Notes: generated by a model not told the origin, from the sequence alone. A stretch of DNA of 64,000 bases from Carya illinoinensis (GCF_018687715.1 NC_056760.1:38206001-38270000), one strand, 5' to 3'. Positions 24,401 to 38,889 are shown, counted from the stretch's first letter. Made by a program: numbers and translations.

Positions 24401-25189
24401 GGAGGAGACTTGTCCAGCTTCTTTTGGCGATATTCTGATGGCATCCAGATACGTAGGACATATTCGAGCATGTTGCGCTACTATCATCGAATAGGTTCGT
24501 GTGAGCCGTTGCTTCGATGTTTTACCGATGAGGTCCTCTTTCCTCCGTTTCGGTATTGACAACATCTCAATGTCCCCGTCGGATCGTGACCGAACTAGAA
24601 CGATCGGTAAATGCGAAGGCGAAGGCGTATCTGATGGTGAAGGAGAAGGAGAATGAGAATGCAGAGGCTCGACTTGTTTCAGTTGATTTTTACTTGGAGA
24701 AGAAGGAGATGCAGAAGTAGTAGTATTAGTAGGAGGTGGTGGTGGAGGAGTAGGAGGAGAAGGCCTTGAAGAAAAAGACTTATCGGAAACAACACGTTTA
24801 AAGCTAAGGAGGTCTTTCTTGTTATCCCCCGCCACGGCCAATCCCATTCCTTGGAGGAGGCGCTTGCGGCGTTCATTGATGGAACCGGGTGTAGCCATCC
24901 AGATATCATAGTTGAGAGGAGCAGCAGGGTCGGAGATGATCGAGTTTCTAAATTTGGCAGAGCGTAGAGAAGAGACAGCAGAGGCGAAGGATGTACGAGT
25001 TTCGAATTCTTCGTCATCGTCATCGGAGGAGGAGGCAAGGTCGAGGGAAAAGGCGGAGGAAATGCGTTCAGTGGACTCAAGGAAGCGGTCGGCGTCTTCG
25101 TCACCGTCGTCGCCGAGGCCATCCCAGTTCATCGTCATGGTTCGTTTGCGTTCCATTTTTGGTGCATTCGTAAAATGGCAAGTCTGCAT
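21475..25189 (-). CDS. WD40 repeat protein (WDR44-like / transducin family), seven exons
   Basis: Exons are 23471-25189, 23205-23295, 22852-23009, 22705-22756, 22483-22562, 22300-22393 and 21475-22205. All junctions are GT-AG and phases agree (2,925 nt, 974 aa). A shorter start at MTMNWDGLG (25138) is possible. The N-terminal 430 residues are acidic, then Pro/Ser-rich (about 150-200). WD repeats follow: IQAHEGSIWTIKFSHDARFL with HVWEV near 440-480; FQGHQDDVLDLSW with DKTVRLWDL near 555-595; FISGSLDAKVRIWSV near 610-640; GSHKGTIRTYS; VLVTSADSRIRVLTASD; and YIISASEDSHVYVWKRE near 760. The order matches plant relatives of WD repeat protein 44, which are probably scaffolds, with no catalytic activity. 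A Ser/Pro-rich linker and a final GGEIRAYQNFGLPHR blade close the protein. The exact role is unknown. Confidence 0.93.
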
Positions 25190-25341
25190 GAACGTGAGGA
25201 AAGGAGAAGGAATTGGGACTTAGCTCTAGGATGAAGCATGGAAGAGAGGAAAAGGAGGGGGGAAGGTAGTTGGTTACCGTTATGTATTTGGAGGAAAAGA
25301 AACAGTCAAAAGAGTCTGCTTCATTACATCTCTTCACGTCC

Positions 25342-25361
25342 TATATATATATATATATACG
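25342..25361 (-). promoter_or_regulatory. TATA-like TA repeat upstream of the WD40 gene
   Basis: A run of about nine TA units lies 155-170 nt upstream of the first ATG of the WD40 gene, flanked by CCCCG on the minus strand. It is a reasonable core promoter candidate, giving a leader of roughly 130 nt. Confidence 0.45.
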
Positions 25362-25399
25362 GGGACTGATTTTGGTAATTTCAAAGCTAAATAATGAAC

Positions 25400-27883
25400 G
25401 ATCGAACATGCACGTTTAAACATGCAATACACTCATAATATAATAGAGATAGAGAGAGAGAGATCGTGCAAATGATCATCATATATATATAAGTTATTAC
25501 AGGATGGAAGGGAGATCGATATATAAATGCATTATGTATGCATTATGAGCGTTGCCACTGCTTAAAATTACATCTTTTGAAGATCTAATTTATCATACAA
25601 GCAAAACTCACACATTGACTTATACAAATTTGAAATAAAATAATAATAAAATACTATCATTTTATTATTATTATTTTTTTGTTTTTTTCTTTAATAGGGT
25701 TTGCAATTTTTATGAATTGGGTTAATACATGTAATTAGCATTCAAAGAAATTCCATTAGCACCCAATACATGATGTACTCAGAACTTGTGAGAGAGAAGT
25801 GCGTGGATTTGATTTTCAAATATTAAAATATATTTTGAAAAGTGAATGAGTAAAATATGTAGTAAAATATGTAAAAAGAGAGTGGGAGGAGAGGAAAAGA
25901 ATAAGTAAAATATGTTTTGAAAAATGAATAATAGATCTTTAAATATGTAAATATACTAATCATAGCTATACAAATATTTGAAGATTCATAATCTAATGTA
26001 GATATATTTAGACTCATATTATGTAAATATGACTTTACATATACATATGCATAGACCAATGTAGATACTCTTACATGTAGAATGGATAAACTTAAAGTTA
26101 GCTCTACTTAAAACGTACACATATCTAAGTAACGCGCAATCAGTTTTGTACGTACAAACAAAATTACAATATTATACAAAATATTGTACGTAACGATTGA
26201 TTTGTCTTTGATACATCAATAAAGGAAGTATAATATTTGACTTTATAAGAAAAATGAAAGAATTTGCATGCATGCACTAGGCTTTGAATCTTACCTACAA
26301 TATATATATATATAATATAGGTAGGAATTAGCTTATAAAGTAGTAATATATAACTTTTGAGGTTATTATTATTAGAAGGTAGCAATTTTTTTTATTTTTT
26401 ATTTTTTTTATTGATGTTTGCATGTCAATATTAATATTCGAAAGTAATTATGTTTTATTAAGAGCAGTGCTACAGCACGAGCTTGGTTATGAGAAGAATA
26501 AATTTTTTATTTTCATTTTTTTTAAAAAGAATAATTCACAACATCACTAAAATTAAAATACTTTCTTAATCACTAAGTAAAATAATAATAATTCAGAGCC
26601 GGATCGGGACCCATATCTCGGTAAGTCTAGCATTTAATTTGTTTTATTGAATGTAATTATTAACTTTCAAATGTAATTATTATCTAATATTGAAGCTTGA
26701 ATATGAATATTAACATTTTAATATATGAATTCACATTCGAATGTAAGTATTAACATTCAAACATAAAGAACTGATGACACAAAAATAAGCTTAATTCTCA
26801 CGTAAAAATAAAAAATATATATATAAAAAAAAATTCAAACATTGTCAACTTAATGATTATTGTTGGGTTTATAGAGCTTGGTTTTTTGGTGTGTCAGCCT
26901 GATTTGATAACTCGACCTCACAAGGATACATTATAGTTTTTGACAGATTTTCAAAGAGTCTTGGGCCATGGAGTACAAATAGAGAGTTTGTGAAAGGAAG
27001 TATTAGTAATAAAGTTCGCTCGATGGTCATGCAACAAGTAGCTCAAGCAAAACTGAGAAAGAGAATTCGCTCAAGCGAATAATACAGAAAAATGAAAATC
27101 ATGAATTTCCACCATGTGACACTGTAAATATGTATTTAATGTATAGTTTAGTAAATTCTAAGGATTCTAAATAGTGAAATTTCACCCCAAAAGGTATTGG
27201 AAAATACTACTCTTCAAGCTGGTGGATCCCACTAGGACTTTTTATTTATTTTTTATTATTTTTTACTTAATGATTAAGTAAGTGTTTTTAATAATGTGGT
27301 AATTTTTTTAAAAAATATTTAAAAGTGTTAAAAAAATACAAAAGCAACTAGCGATGGCTCCTAGCCGTGGCTGTAGAGCCACCCAAGTGTATTTTGTGAT
27401 TTTTCGACACAATAAAATCTTTTGTAGGTCTTTAGACATAAACATCATGTTGCTGAATCACATTAATTTTATGTCGTGTAATTGATTTTTTTGTATATAG
27501 GTTTATTTTGTCTGTCATCGTTTTCACAACAGTCATAAAAACCAATGATTATGAAAAGGTACTAGCTAGAAGTCACAATATGTTGCAAAAAAAATATTTT
27601 TAATGATTGTTGATTAATGTATTTTAAGGGTTTCTTGTGGCAATTTCTTCCGTACGTTAACAAAAATAAATAATAAATAAATAAATTTAAAAGAAAAAAA
27701 ATCAGCTGCCACTCAACCTGCGTATTAATGTACTGATCATGATCCATCCAGCTAAAACCACCTTCGATCAGCAATTTGCTCAGTAGATGGCTAATTAAAT
27801 GGAAACGGTAATTAGAGTTCTTATATCATTGGGCAACAATTTGTACGTTGTTATAAACGGACATGAATTTATCAACGAATTAT
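25400..27883. other. AT-rich intergenic region with MITE-like pieces; no gene recognised
   Basis: The region contains short TA microsatellites (near 25484 and 26300) and a GA tract (25448-25463). Two AT-rich repeat pieces share TTAATGATTAAGTAAGTG or CTTAATCACTAAGTAAAA (about 26480-26590 and 27190-27400). The second ends in a GTGGCTGTAGAGCCAC hairpin. No recognisable coding region is present. Confidence 0.45.
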
Positions 27884-28043
27884 ATTAAATTATGTTAATT
27901 AATTAATTTATTTTTATAACATTTTTGTGGAAAAGCATTTCTTTTTATTTTATTTTATTTGGATACTGTACGTTAAGATTAGTTTAAGATCATAAATAAA
28001 TAAATAAATAAATTGACCTCGTGAAGAATAATCACTAAACCCG
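27884..28043. repeat. Left copy of a long direct repeat
   Basis: This segment matches 41058-41232 in the same orientation. The match is loose at first, then close over CCGTACGTTAAG-type sequence, AAGATCATAAATAAATAAAT and GACCTCGTGAAGAATAATCA. Part of it is the family B repeat, but the last 80 bases are specific to these two places. Confidence 0.75.
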
Positions 28044-28058
28044 TGGCCACATCTTAAT

Positions 28059-28850
28059 CACAATAAATTCGCCCTTTTGCAGCGCCTAAAATCGTTGCAA
28101 ATACCTACAGAAAACGCTGATATTAATCAATTGCAGCGTTATTACCCTCCTTGCATCTTCGACAGTATAAATGTGATATTTTTGATCAATAGCAACGTTA
28201 TACAAAATACGCTGCAAAAGCATCCATTTGCAGCGTTCTTACACCGCTGTAAATACAATAATTTCACGCTGCAAAAGACCACCCCATCTGAATGGCTTGG
28301 CGCTGCAATAGATCAATTACAGCAAAATTTATCCTTGCTATATCATTAAATTTCGCTGCAATAGACATCCATCTAACAGCAGCGCTACAGTTGATTCGTT
28401 GCTTTTGTATGTTTTTGCAACACTTAAAATCGCTGCAATTAATCAATAGGCGCTGCAACTGATCTACGTTAAACGCAACATATCATTTTAGCGCTGCTTT
28501 TGTTACTCATTACAGCATCACTTAATCGCTGCAAAAAACAATAAAAACGCTGGAATTGATATGGCAAAGCAACAATTTGTTTCGTTGCTTTTGTTTAATT
28601 ACAACGTAAATAAATCGCTGCAAAGAGAGAAGAAGCGCTGCAATAGAGTAGACCAACTGCAACATATTTACCATCGTTGCTTTGAATTGTAGTTACAACA
28701 CTATGTAATCGTTGCGTTTGAGTGTTTGCAACGTTAAGAAATGCTGCAAATAATTAATTACAGCAATTAGGGAAATTATTTTATAATAGCTTTGATTTAA
28801 TGGTATTGTATTTGCAACGATCAAAAAACGCTGCAAAAGATGGCTTTACA
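28059..28850. mobile_element. CACTA-like element with about 20-plus GCTGCAA subterminal repeats
   Basis: Over about 790 bp the motifs GCTGCAA, GTTGCAA and their reverse complements TTGCAGCG and TTGCAACG occur more than twenty times in alternating orientation. The ends are loosely inverted: TTTTGCAGCGCC near 28075 mirrors ACGCTGCAAAAGATGGC near 28827-28845. Dense subterminal repeats in both orientations are characteristic of CACTA (En/Spm) elements, where transposase binds. The terminal CACTA sequence is not intact (CACAATAAATTC at 28059), so the assignment is an inference. There is no coding sequence. Confidence 0.55.
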
Positions 28851-28859
28851 GTTTTTTTT

Positions 28860-30197
28860 TTCCCCTCTGCTTCGGCTTATAACTAAGTCAATTAACTTAG
28901 TTATATGTCCAATTTAGTAACAAACTTAAAATAATAAATTATTTTATGTCCAAATAATATTATTAATTGTTAGTTATTTATATGTCCAAATAATAAATTA
29001 TTTGTGTTTTAATACCTTAAATCCAATTTATGAATTTTCATTATTTTATCACCTATATGAAACGACACCTAGCTAAAACCCAATATTAAGTACTTATAAA
29101 TTAGCAAACATAATAAAAAATTCATAAACACGCATTATATAGTCAGCAATGAATATCTTGGATAAAAAAATCTATTGCTATTACATCAAACACAGAGGTT
29201 TTGATCTAATTCTCTTTGGGAATTCACAAAATATAGTTATGGGCTATACAATGGGGTGGACCAAATGGAACCAAGATCCTGCAACTTTTTTAACTACTAA
29301 ATATATAGTGCAACCAGTCTTGCTCTTTTATAAATATAAATGTTATTTACACCAAGTGCACCTGGGCATTGTAGGCAGGATATATCAACTTCTCTTCTGC
29401 ATCATGCGAGGGAAATTGATCTGTTGCATTGTTTATAACGTCTTTCTCTCCAACTCCAACCTAGCAGTGATAACAAAAATGACTAGTCAGGTGATTGCAA
29501 ATACTTAGTAGTAGTGATTTATTATTATCAAACGCAGAAAGAAGTCCCAAAAATTCACCACATGTCTTTTTTCTAAAAACTACCCAAGTATTTTTTATTA
29601 TCAAGAACTCAACAACTTCCTGCTGTAGCAGTTGCTGAAAAACGTACACGTGGTAAATTTATGTATGGGGAATCATTGCACACTCTCTACTTCACTATCT
29701 ACTAGTTCTGCATCCTTAGGATACATCTAGAGCAGGAAAATCATCAAAACCAATCAACCAAGATTGCAGCAGTCACTGGTATCAAATGGCCAATACATTC
29801 AGGACTAGATGTGATCATATTCAATGAGGAGATTCAAAAAAACTATGCATTACAACTTCCAAACATCTCCAAATCAGAAACATTTAATTAGAATATGGAC
29901 ATATCTAATTAAGGACTGCACCATGCAATACCCAGCAGTATACAACATGGGAGTTTATGATGGATAGAAAGCAATTTTGCTACATGTAACCAATAACAAT
30001 TGCTGCTCCTAGATTTTAATCTTCACAGAAAAATAAAACTGAATACAAACCACTTGATTTGGGGAGAGGGAGAGGGAGAGAGAGAGAAAGAGAGAGAGAT
30101 CTCAGTGCATATACAATAGATCCACCCCCTACATTTCCAATGGTCTCCTAACCTTGGATTGCTAATTTCTTTTCTCATCTTTGCTTTTATTCCTCAC

Positions 30198-30232
<35 letters not shown>

Positions 30233-33200
30233 AGTTTTCCATTTGTTTCCCTTTTCTGAATGGATCCCTGCTATGCCAGAAAATAGATAAAACAAATTGT
30301 AAAGTTATTTTTATTTAGACATGCATATCTTGATGAACTTCATCAATCAATGTTGTAGAACACTTGATCAAGTTAGCACCGAATTTTTAATTGCAACTTG
30401 TGCATTACAGCAATCTGGTCTCCTATTGTTGGCCACACATTATTCTTTTATGAAAGTTTCTTTTGCCAAATTTTAGACATCCAATCCCTTGAAATTCACC
30501 AGTCAAGATAAAAAACATTTTAAGTGCCAAATGCATTAGGTAGTGGAAGCTTAAACAGCCCAAACACTGTGTTTTTACCTGCTCTACGGCTCAGTGCAGA
30601 ACTTCTACACTGTATCAATAGCTATTGTCAGGTTTTTCCTACTTACAACCAACAATAAACTAATTTCTGAAGGACTCTTGTACTGGCTTAGAAGAATGTC
30701 ACTGACTCAAAACTACTGAAGTTTCATCAAAGCCACCCTCTACACTTATATCACATCCTAAAGTTGAATCAAATCCAACATTTCACCCAAGCATCATAAA
30801 AACAACCCCCAGTTTCTTCAACACGACACTACATTATACTAGATGTTGAGCTATTTCCTGATGCACTCAAAGTTACATTGCAAACCACAGTTATAGTTCA
30901 TATACAGCCTTGATAATTTCTAGTTCGGAATCTTATGATTCTAATTGCCTTCATATTGGATATTAATAAATATGAAGGCAAAAACACACCAAATCATACG
31001 GAAACACATTCTTATGATGCATAAAAGTGTACTTGAGAAGAATGCAGTTACATTGCTGGCTGGTCTACTTTCATTAACCTTTATGATAATGAAATACTTG
31101 AAAATGACAAAAAACAGTTTTTTCCAAGTGCACCAATTATTTCTATAGTCATCCATTTTTACCTGTCAGTGCTCCACTTCCTCATTTCCCGTATACTTCA
31201 AGACCAACTGCTCTGGTTACTCCTTTAATGCCCACTCTAAATATATATTTCACATATAATCAGTCAAGAAACATCACTCTCACTGTTAATAACATAATCA
31301 GAAACAATTGGCTGGACAGTAATACATCAGGACAATTTTCCTACTGTAACAAAAGGATGCTAAGACAACATTGAGATATGAACAAATTTCAAGCACTTGT
31401 TTCGGCTTGTTTTCAGTCCATAGTTGATTAAGGTACATTGAGATATGAAACCTCCAATGGCAATCAAATGGGCGACTCCAGAATCCAGCTGTGGCATCCC
31501 ATACCCAAAGGCGATGGATATAGAAAGTAAAAGATGGTTTGTTACCTACCCATCTGTCCAGTATTTAAATAAAGTTGTAATAGATCAAGTTGATTCAGCC
31601 TCCATTTATTTATGGTTGAGTTAATAAAAGCTTTTCATTTAGTTTCACATTGGCTATAACTAAGTATGGAATAGCATTAGTTTGGACATATGTAACAGAT
31701 TTTTTCTTGATCTAACGCGGATTCCAAGGAATAACATATGCAAACATTCTCCTTTCCTATTCACCTAATGCTAGGATTTGCTATATTCAATGAATTCCCA
31801 TTAAAAAAAAAAAAACCTTACATGCCCTTTTTTTAATGTGTATTGTTCATGGCTCTAAAGTTTAGTTCCTGGTACATCTTCAGCCATATTGATTGATGAA
31901 GTATTTCTTGAGGGACCATTTGGCCATTTGTTCTCGGGAGTACTAATACCTATCCTGGTTTTGCATTAAAAACAGGGGGAACATGACCATAAATAAGGAG
32001 TGGATCAGGAGAACAGTTTGGTGTGTCATGTTCAAAGAATCTCATGACAACTCATCTCAATCCTTTCAAGGACCAGCTTGTCATTTATTTAAGAAACCCA
32101 ATTCAGGACTACCCCATTTCAGAATCTGAAAGTGTTGTAGGAGGCTTTGCTTGTGGACAAGCAAGCCAAATTATAGACATAAACAAGTGGTCCTAAACCC
32201 CAATTTCACATAGTAGCATCAAACATTGATTATGAAGATCCAAGTTTATGCCATCACAGAGAAAAATGACACACTACTGGTAGGAAGATTCAATACGTAT
32301 TCCTACTTATTGTGCAAAACCATACCTTGAATTATAAAAGCTAGGAAAACACCACAAAGTGAAGTGTACCATTGAATCCTCATATCTGAAGAAAAAAAAA
32401 TTGTTAAATAGTGACAGTATGGGAACATATGAATGGTAAACCAAGACCAAGACGGAAAACCTGAATTAGAAAAGGGAAGAGACCGTATTACCTACTTTGG
32501 TCTAATAAGTTGCCCCGGTAAAGGATGGAAAAAATCCCACTGGGAACAAAGTTTGTAAAAATGCAGTGATTAATTTGTCAAATGTTGGTGCATAAGTGGT
32601 AAGTGAATAGAAAACTACTACCCCAATAAAAAGCTATTTCTCTTTTTTTTTCCTGTCTCTCTTTTCTGTTATATTAACAGATTCTCTCCATATTGTTAGA
32701 CACACAATGTAACCATAACCTTAAACGCATGTTTTTGTTATGGTTACAAATTCTTATAGCTGTCACTTCACAAATCACAGTACCCAAAGATCAACTATGA
32801 ACACTCTCCAGAATTTCATTAACAAAAAACATTTTTGCGCGAATGAATTTATTTGTCAAAGCCCATAAGTAAACTTAATAGAGTCTCTTAGGATACACGA
32901 GATCCTAAGGTCTCTTCACTTAAACTCTAAGGCAAGACTGCATTAGTAAATTTCTGCTTGCTGGGTGCAATTTCCATAGAGGCTCCATATCGCTTGGTAT
33001 TGTGTTCAGCCATTAATTGCCTGTCCCCTAAAAGTGCTATAACAACAGAACAGATTCTACTTCAAAGCGAGACGAAGTATTCTTCAGTACAATAATGTGT
33101 TTACACAAATCTATATCCCAGGTTTTGCTTCCACCCAAATAAAACTCCACCAAATCTATAATAAAATGTCTGCTGGTCAACTTTCACATACTACTTGGTC

Positions 33201-36200
33201 ATGTATTAAAGGAAGAGGAAGACATAACCTCTACATGGCAAGTACCCGTATTTTAAAAGAACATTACACTAGCATTCAAATAAGTGGAGATGAAACCATA
33301 CCTGAAGAGATTTTAGGTGTCCCCGGTCACTCCAATACACTTATGGATGCCACAATAATACTGAAGTGCTGCATACCAATTGCATCATCTGTCCTATTAT
33401 AAAAAGAAATACATGATAAGATCAGGCACCACGGCAATACTATAAATATTTAGAGAAACAATATACACTTCTTGAACTTACGAATCTAAGGTAGTATGTA
33501 TAAGAAGACAGTGTACCCATAAACCCATAAAAGCATAGATCAGTTTCATTACTTATCCATCTAGATGTAGCCTTAATGAAGCTGTTCAGAATGAAGTTAA
33601 GCATTCTTCCAACTACAAAATATGCAATTACTGTGGATAAACAAGAACAATGACAGGTTGTGTATAAGTCCATCACTTGGTGTAAACATTATAAGCAACC
33701 TTAATTATCACCACAATTCACTTGTGTAAAATAAAATTAGACTAGCTAAATCACTTATACACTTACTTAACTTCCATAGAATCACGAAGGATTTTGCATA
33801 TGCCCATAATCCGTCACATAATTGCGTTCTATACTTGCGTTCTTCTGTTTGGCCAACATTTTGAGAAGAAAGTGGACATTCTATACAGTGACATAATCTG
33901 AGTTTATATGCTTCCTTCCATGCCACCCATTTTTGTGGTTAGCAGACAATACCTAAGCTAAAGACATCTCATGTGATATTCCTACTTTTACATGAAGCTA
34001 ACAAGCTATTCTATAGCTATATACATGAAAACAACTATCAGTATGGCCTGCATATATGCCAGGCCCTTAGTAAATTTCTGGTACTTTTTCTTATCTTTTT
34101 CTCTTTCACAGATTTCAAGATTTTTCCTGGAAAAATCTTGATACACCCAAAACTTGGTCATACATCAGAATGTACTCGTTTTCTATCCAAGCAAAATAAG
34201 TAAAAATCATGGTCATGATCATGAACATGTACTTAGTTGCAAGTTATCCTCATTAATATAAGAACATTAATTAGCTTTTTTGGCTGGGGTGAGACCAAGA
34301 AAGAGATCTCAAAGAACCGAACATGCATGCATGAGGAGGTAGTGTCATGATTAACGTGATAGACTGAGTGGGCTCAGGATTTTTGTCAGCAGTATACAGT
34401 TGTGTTTGTGTCAACTGTCATCTCTAATTTACAGCATATATACACAACTGCAGGCTGCAAAGCTCGTGATCTAATGGGACCCTGCTCTAAGCTGAGGTGC
34501 TCCTCAGTTCTCATCTTTCTTCCACCCCCTACATACCTTCAGCATGAATCCTCGATCAGTAGCTAGCTTCTACCTCGTTCGTATCCTGGCGGCCTGGCCC
34601 CACTTGCAGTCGACCTTTCTTAATTTGCTACATATGAACTTCATCATCCATGCATTCAATTATAGTACTCCTATATATATATATATATGCAACTAGTAAA
34701 TTTTAGTGTATTAGACTAGCTAGGGTGAGATTTTTGGATGTTGAGATGGTCTCAATCCATCTCATCCCATCTCAACATCCAAACATCTCAACATTCAGTC
34801 AAGAAACAAAAAACAATGTTTGGCTATAAAATTACAATATCCCTTTTATCATCAATCAAGATATTATAAATCCAATAGTAGTAAATTTTTGTTTATGGCA
34901 GTAGCAAAAAGTAAAGACTGATGAGTTTAGAAAAGATGTGCAAAACCAGTTTCTTGTATGCTAGCTCACTACAACTTATGCAAACATTGCAAACCATATT
35001 CAGTTTACTAAGATTGATCGCTGCAAAGGTCTCTTAAGAATTATTTATTGAGAGTCTGGCATCAAAAGACTCATATTTTAAACTAATGTTTTTGTTGGAC
35101 TTCTATTAAACTTATCGTAGGCAACATTGCTAAAACTATCGATGTTAAACAATATGTATTAGACTATGTGGCCATTTGAGCTAATGTTTTTATCTTTTAA
35201 TCTATGCAAGAGTGTAATTATTGTACTCTACTTAACAGTCCATCACCCACAAATATATTATTTTTTAAAAAATAATTATTTCACCAAACTAGACAAACGT
35301 ACTTTGCTCGTTACTCCTGTCCTAGTGTACGTATATATCTATATATATATATTCAAATATTATTTGGTACAATAGTCCAACGATGTAGTGTACGTAAATG
35401 TTCTCTTCCATATTACATATTTACAACAAAACTTGCCCAAGTCATTATTCTAATTCCATTACTTATCAAAATATCTCTTAATCACCTAGATTTACTGTTA
35501 ATAAATGTGAAACGATGGTCAGATTATGTATTTATAGCAGTCAAGGCAGCTTAACCACTTAACCAACAACTAAATTATGTCGACAGTAATTACCTCAGAA
35601 AGAGCCCTTGTGAACCTCAATAATAATAAGATGCTTGCTGTGGAAAGCTCCAACTATTGCAGTTCACCTCATCCTTCAAAGTTTCCTACTTACAAAAACA
35701 ATGATGGCATTTGTTTAGGTCACAACTATGCGTAAACTACAAAAGGGAAGAATGCAGTTGGTTAAAACCCTTATTTCTTTAAATTGTCTAGAATCGGATA
35801 TCAATGCAAGACACACATATATAGAGCCCAATATTAAAGATAGGGAAGTACACAATCCTCCAACATCATAGATGCTTGTCCAACACGCATATGGTAAGGG
35901 CAGTCAATAGATTGTTAAGAGATTTGTAAAGTTTAATTATGTCCTGAAATGAGGCATTAAATAGGAAGTTGGAACTTGTCATGAAATATGTAAAATGAAA
36001 GTAAAAGTGGTACCAAGATAGAGGGTGGCTAGATACAACCAGTAGATGGGAGCGAAGTTATAAAAGAAATAATCAGCTTGAAAGTAGAAGGCTAACTCTC
36101 TTGAAATAGTATTTTTCAAGAGATTTAGTATGTGATTGAGAGAGAGCAAGAGAGTTTAGGACTGCATAGAATCACCACCTTGGTACTCCACATGAAGCAA

Positions 36201-38880
36201 CAATAACACAATATTCCTAATCTTTTGAAAACCACAAACAACAAAAGCACTTAAGCAAATGGGTTGAAGGGTTCTATAATTAATTTAAAGTAGATAAGTT
36301 AATGATCAATTGGTGATTTTAAGGTATCAACTACTATTTCAGTTGCTGAAAGAAGAGGTATGCCATATTTTTTCTTTATAAACTCTGTTTTTGTATGCAG
36401 AGTTACAATTTTCAAAAAATAATTTTGTGCCCTCATACCACAACTTGACAATGCTTTCCAAATGACACACAAGGTTGGGGCATGCCAAATCTGACAGGAA
36501 CAGCAAATACGTTTTACAGCACTGTATAAAAGGGTGTTTCCAAGAGTACACGCTACATGACTTGTATAATTCATCGAAAATAATAGTTGATCTTCTATCC
36601 AAAAGATGTGTCAAATTAACTAAAGTCATGTAGGATTGGATAATATAATACTCAAGAGTGGATACTCTATTTTCATTCTAAATAAGAATGAAAATGGTAA
36701 TGAGTTATATCATAACAACCATGTGAGGCATTTAAAACTGTCCTGCTAATGACTGTAAATAGAATGTTGGAAGAAATAGCAAACAAGTATTGCTGTAGAT
36801 TAATGGATGTTAGGGGGGAAAATTTATGGGTTTATAAATTAGGAAGAAAAGACCATCTTTCATAATTAAAAGATGGTTAAGAAAGATAGATGTCTACCCC
36901 ATCTAACTTTCTCATCATGTTCATTTAGATCAACCCTTTTTTCCAATTTAGGGGCAAAGATATAATTAATTCCTCAAAAAATCTACTTAGAAAACATTTT
37001 AATCACATGACAAATACTAAATAAGAATTCCCTGCCCCCAACAGCCATAAATATAATAATAATTACCAGGAAATATAATAATTATTTTTGTAATAAGTCA
37101 AAGAATGAATATCCCAAAGATGGCACTCATTCACTCTGAAATTTTTTATAAACAATATCTAGTGTAATGTGTGGATAGGGTTTATATACAGCTAGAGTTC
37201 TGTTTCTCAAGTTGTGACATATCTGAGGCATGATTTGGAAGCTGCTTGTATAATTTTCAAGAGATATCTAGAATTGCGTAAACTTTTAGATGCAAGATAA
37301 ATTCTAACATCAGTTTCTTTGGACAATCATATGCTAGATGTGAAGCTGCCCAACCCGGTCAGTACTTTCATCAAGAGAAGAATGGATAGCAGCTCTTAAC
37401 ATAAATAGATAGATTTTAACATATTTATAGCTGCATAAAACAAAGTTAAGGGGCCATGTGATTGTAAATTGTATATCGACATGAAGATGTTGCAAGGAGT
37501 TATATTTGGCACTACTACATACTTATTGCAGCGATTTTAAATGACAAAAAAAATAAGAGAGCATAGGAACCAGATTATGTATGTAGTATAATTATTAAGC
37601 TGGTTAGAAAAAGAACAGGGCGTGTAGATGCCAACAATTGCTGGATTAATGTCTTAAGAAGCTGGTTGCTTATTTTATGCAGTGAAATGAGAACATTTAT
37701 CAGGGAAAATGTGTCAGAAGGAAAAGAAGATAACACCACAAAGAGGGAAAGAGAGAGGCTTCAGTGCATAGGGTTTCATTTAATATAATCAAGCCCCAAC
37801 AACTTATTATCACCAATCCATGATAGAGGCCACATGAAAGAAAAAAAACATTAAGCACAACTATGCAAACCCGTGATCATTAATAATATAAGACCAACAT
37901 AGTATAAGTACTTCAGTAGTACTTATGCTATGGTTAATGCCCAAGTTGACTTGACATTTCCTTCTGCATGTCACCTGACAATATTAAGGCTAGAGGAAGC
38001 TCAACCAGGTTAAATATATAATTAAAGGTCACTACCGTTAGTGGAAGTTGGATCATGAAAAATGTTCTAGTCATGATCTCATCCTTGACTGTGGGAGATC
38101 TAGATTCTACTCGAAAAGTAGCTATAAAGGAGCTGAAACACATTTATTTCCAACATGTAGTTTGGAAGAACGATGACAAGTCCAATGACATTGCATGAAT
38201 CTGATATGCAGGTTTTGTAATTCATGTATTGTATTTAGCATTGGTTAGTCAAAACAATGCTAAATAAAGGGCATTTAGATATATAAATATTGTTAGTGTA
38301 AGCACCATATATATGGCAATTTCTTGTGAGTAGATTAATCTTCATGTAATTGGCTAATGAAGTTTCAGTTCATACAAAGTTTCTGCAATTTTCAACCAAT
38401 GCAAGCAGGTGATTGCAACAAAACCATATTGTCTCTCTTCTCTCTATAATCAAAAAATACATTGATTATGCAAGAAACAATATATGAGATTATGTTTAAT
38501 AAATCTCGTATTGAGTGCATGCAATAAGACAGTATATAATTAAAGTAAATTGGAGAATGACCTGTTTTAATAGATCGATCCCATTAATTAGTTCATCCAC
38601 TACCCTTTATGATCAATAATGAAAATGGTTTTGGTGCAGCCAATTATCATTTATTTATTTTCATTAATTCCCATATATTCATCAGCATTAGTTAATCAAT
38701 CAATGTAGTAGTTAGCTTAGACCTTACAAGCTATTTATGAAGACGAGTATATCCAATCTACCTAACAATAACAAGCTTTCGTACTCGTTTTATCCTTATG
38801 GTGTTTGATGAAGGCTTTGGGATTGGGGGGCGGGGGTGAGATCGTGAGTATCCAAGGGTCATTCCAAGTTTTGGTATTTA
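28860..38880. other. Long gene-poor region, no supported gene
   Basis: Ten kilobases without a recognisable protein domain except the exon candidate at 29347-29460. It contains a GA-rich tract (30063-30100), a run of 31 T (30200-30230), a CCCATCTCAACATCCAAAC hairpin at about 34730-34800 related to family A, and TA microsatellites near 34673 and 35340. The short open frames lack matching splice sites or domains. It could hold introns of a long gene or non-coding transcripts. Confidence 0.45.
29347..29460 (-). CDS. Possible coding exon of an unassembled minus-strand gene
   Basis: After an acceptor-like CACTGCTAG an open frame reads VGVGEKDVINNATDQFPSHD and continues EEKLIYPAYNAQVHLV before TAA, so this could be a terminal exon. 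A donor-like CAG/GTGCAC inside it could instead end an internal exon at 29362. The composition is more coding-like than its surroundings. I could not join it to other exons and do not recognise the family. It may be a chance open frame. Confidence 0.3.
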   Translation of the reverse strand, partial: VGVGEKDVINNATDQFPSHDAEEKLIYPAYNAQVHLV

Positions 38881-38889
38881 CTTCATTAT

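Noticed and set aside
29149..29508. A 119-codon plus-strand open frame
   Set aside because: It has no recognisable motif and overlaps, on the opposite strand, the better exon candidate at 29347-29460.
30200..30230. Run of 31 T as a possible poly-A tail of a retrocopy
   Set aside because: No processed gene or LINE sequence and no target duplication could be seen next to it; it reads as a simple homopolymer.
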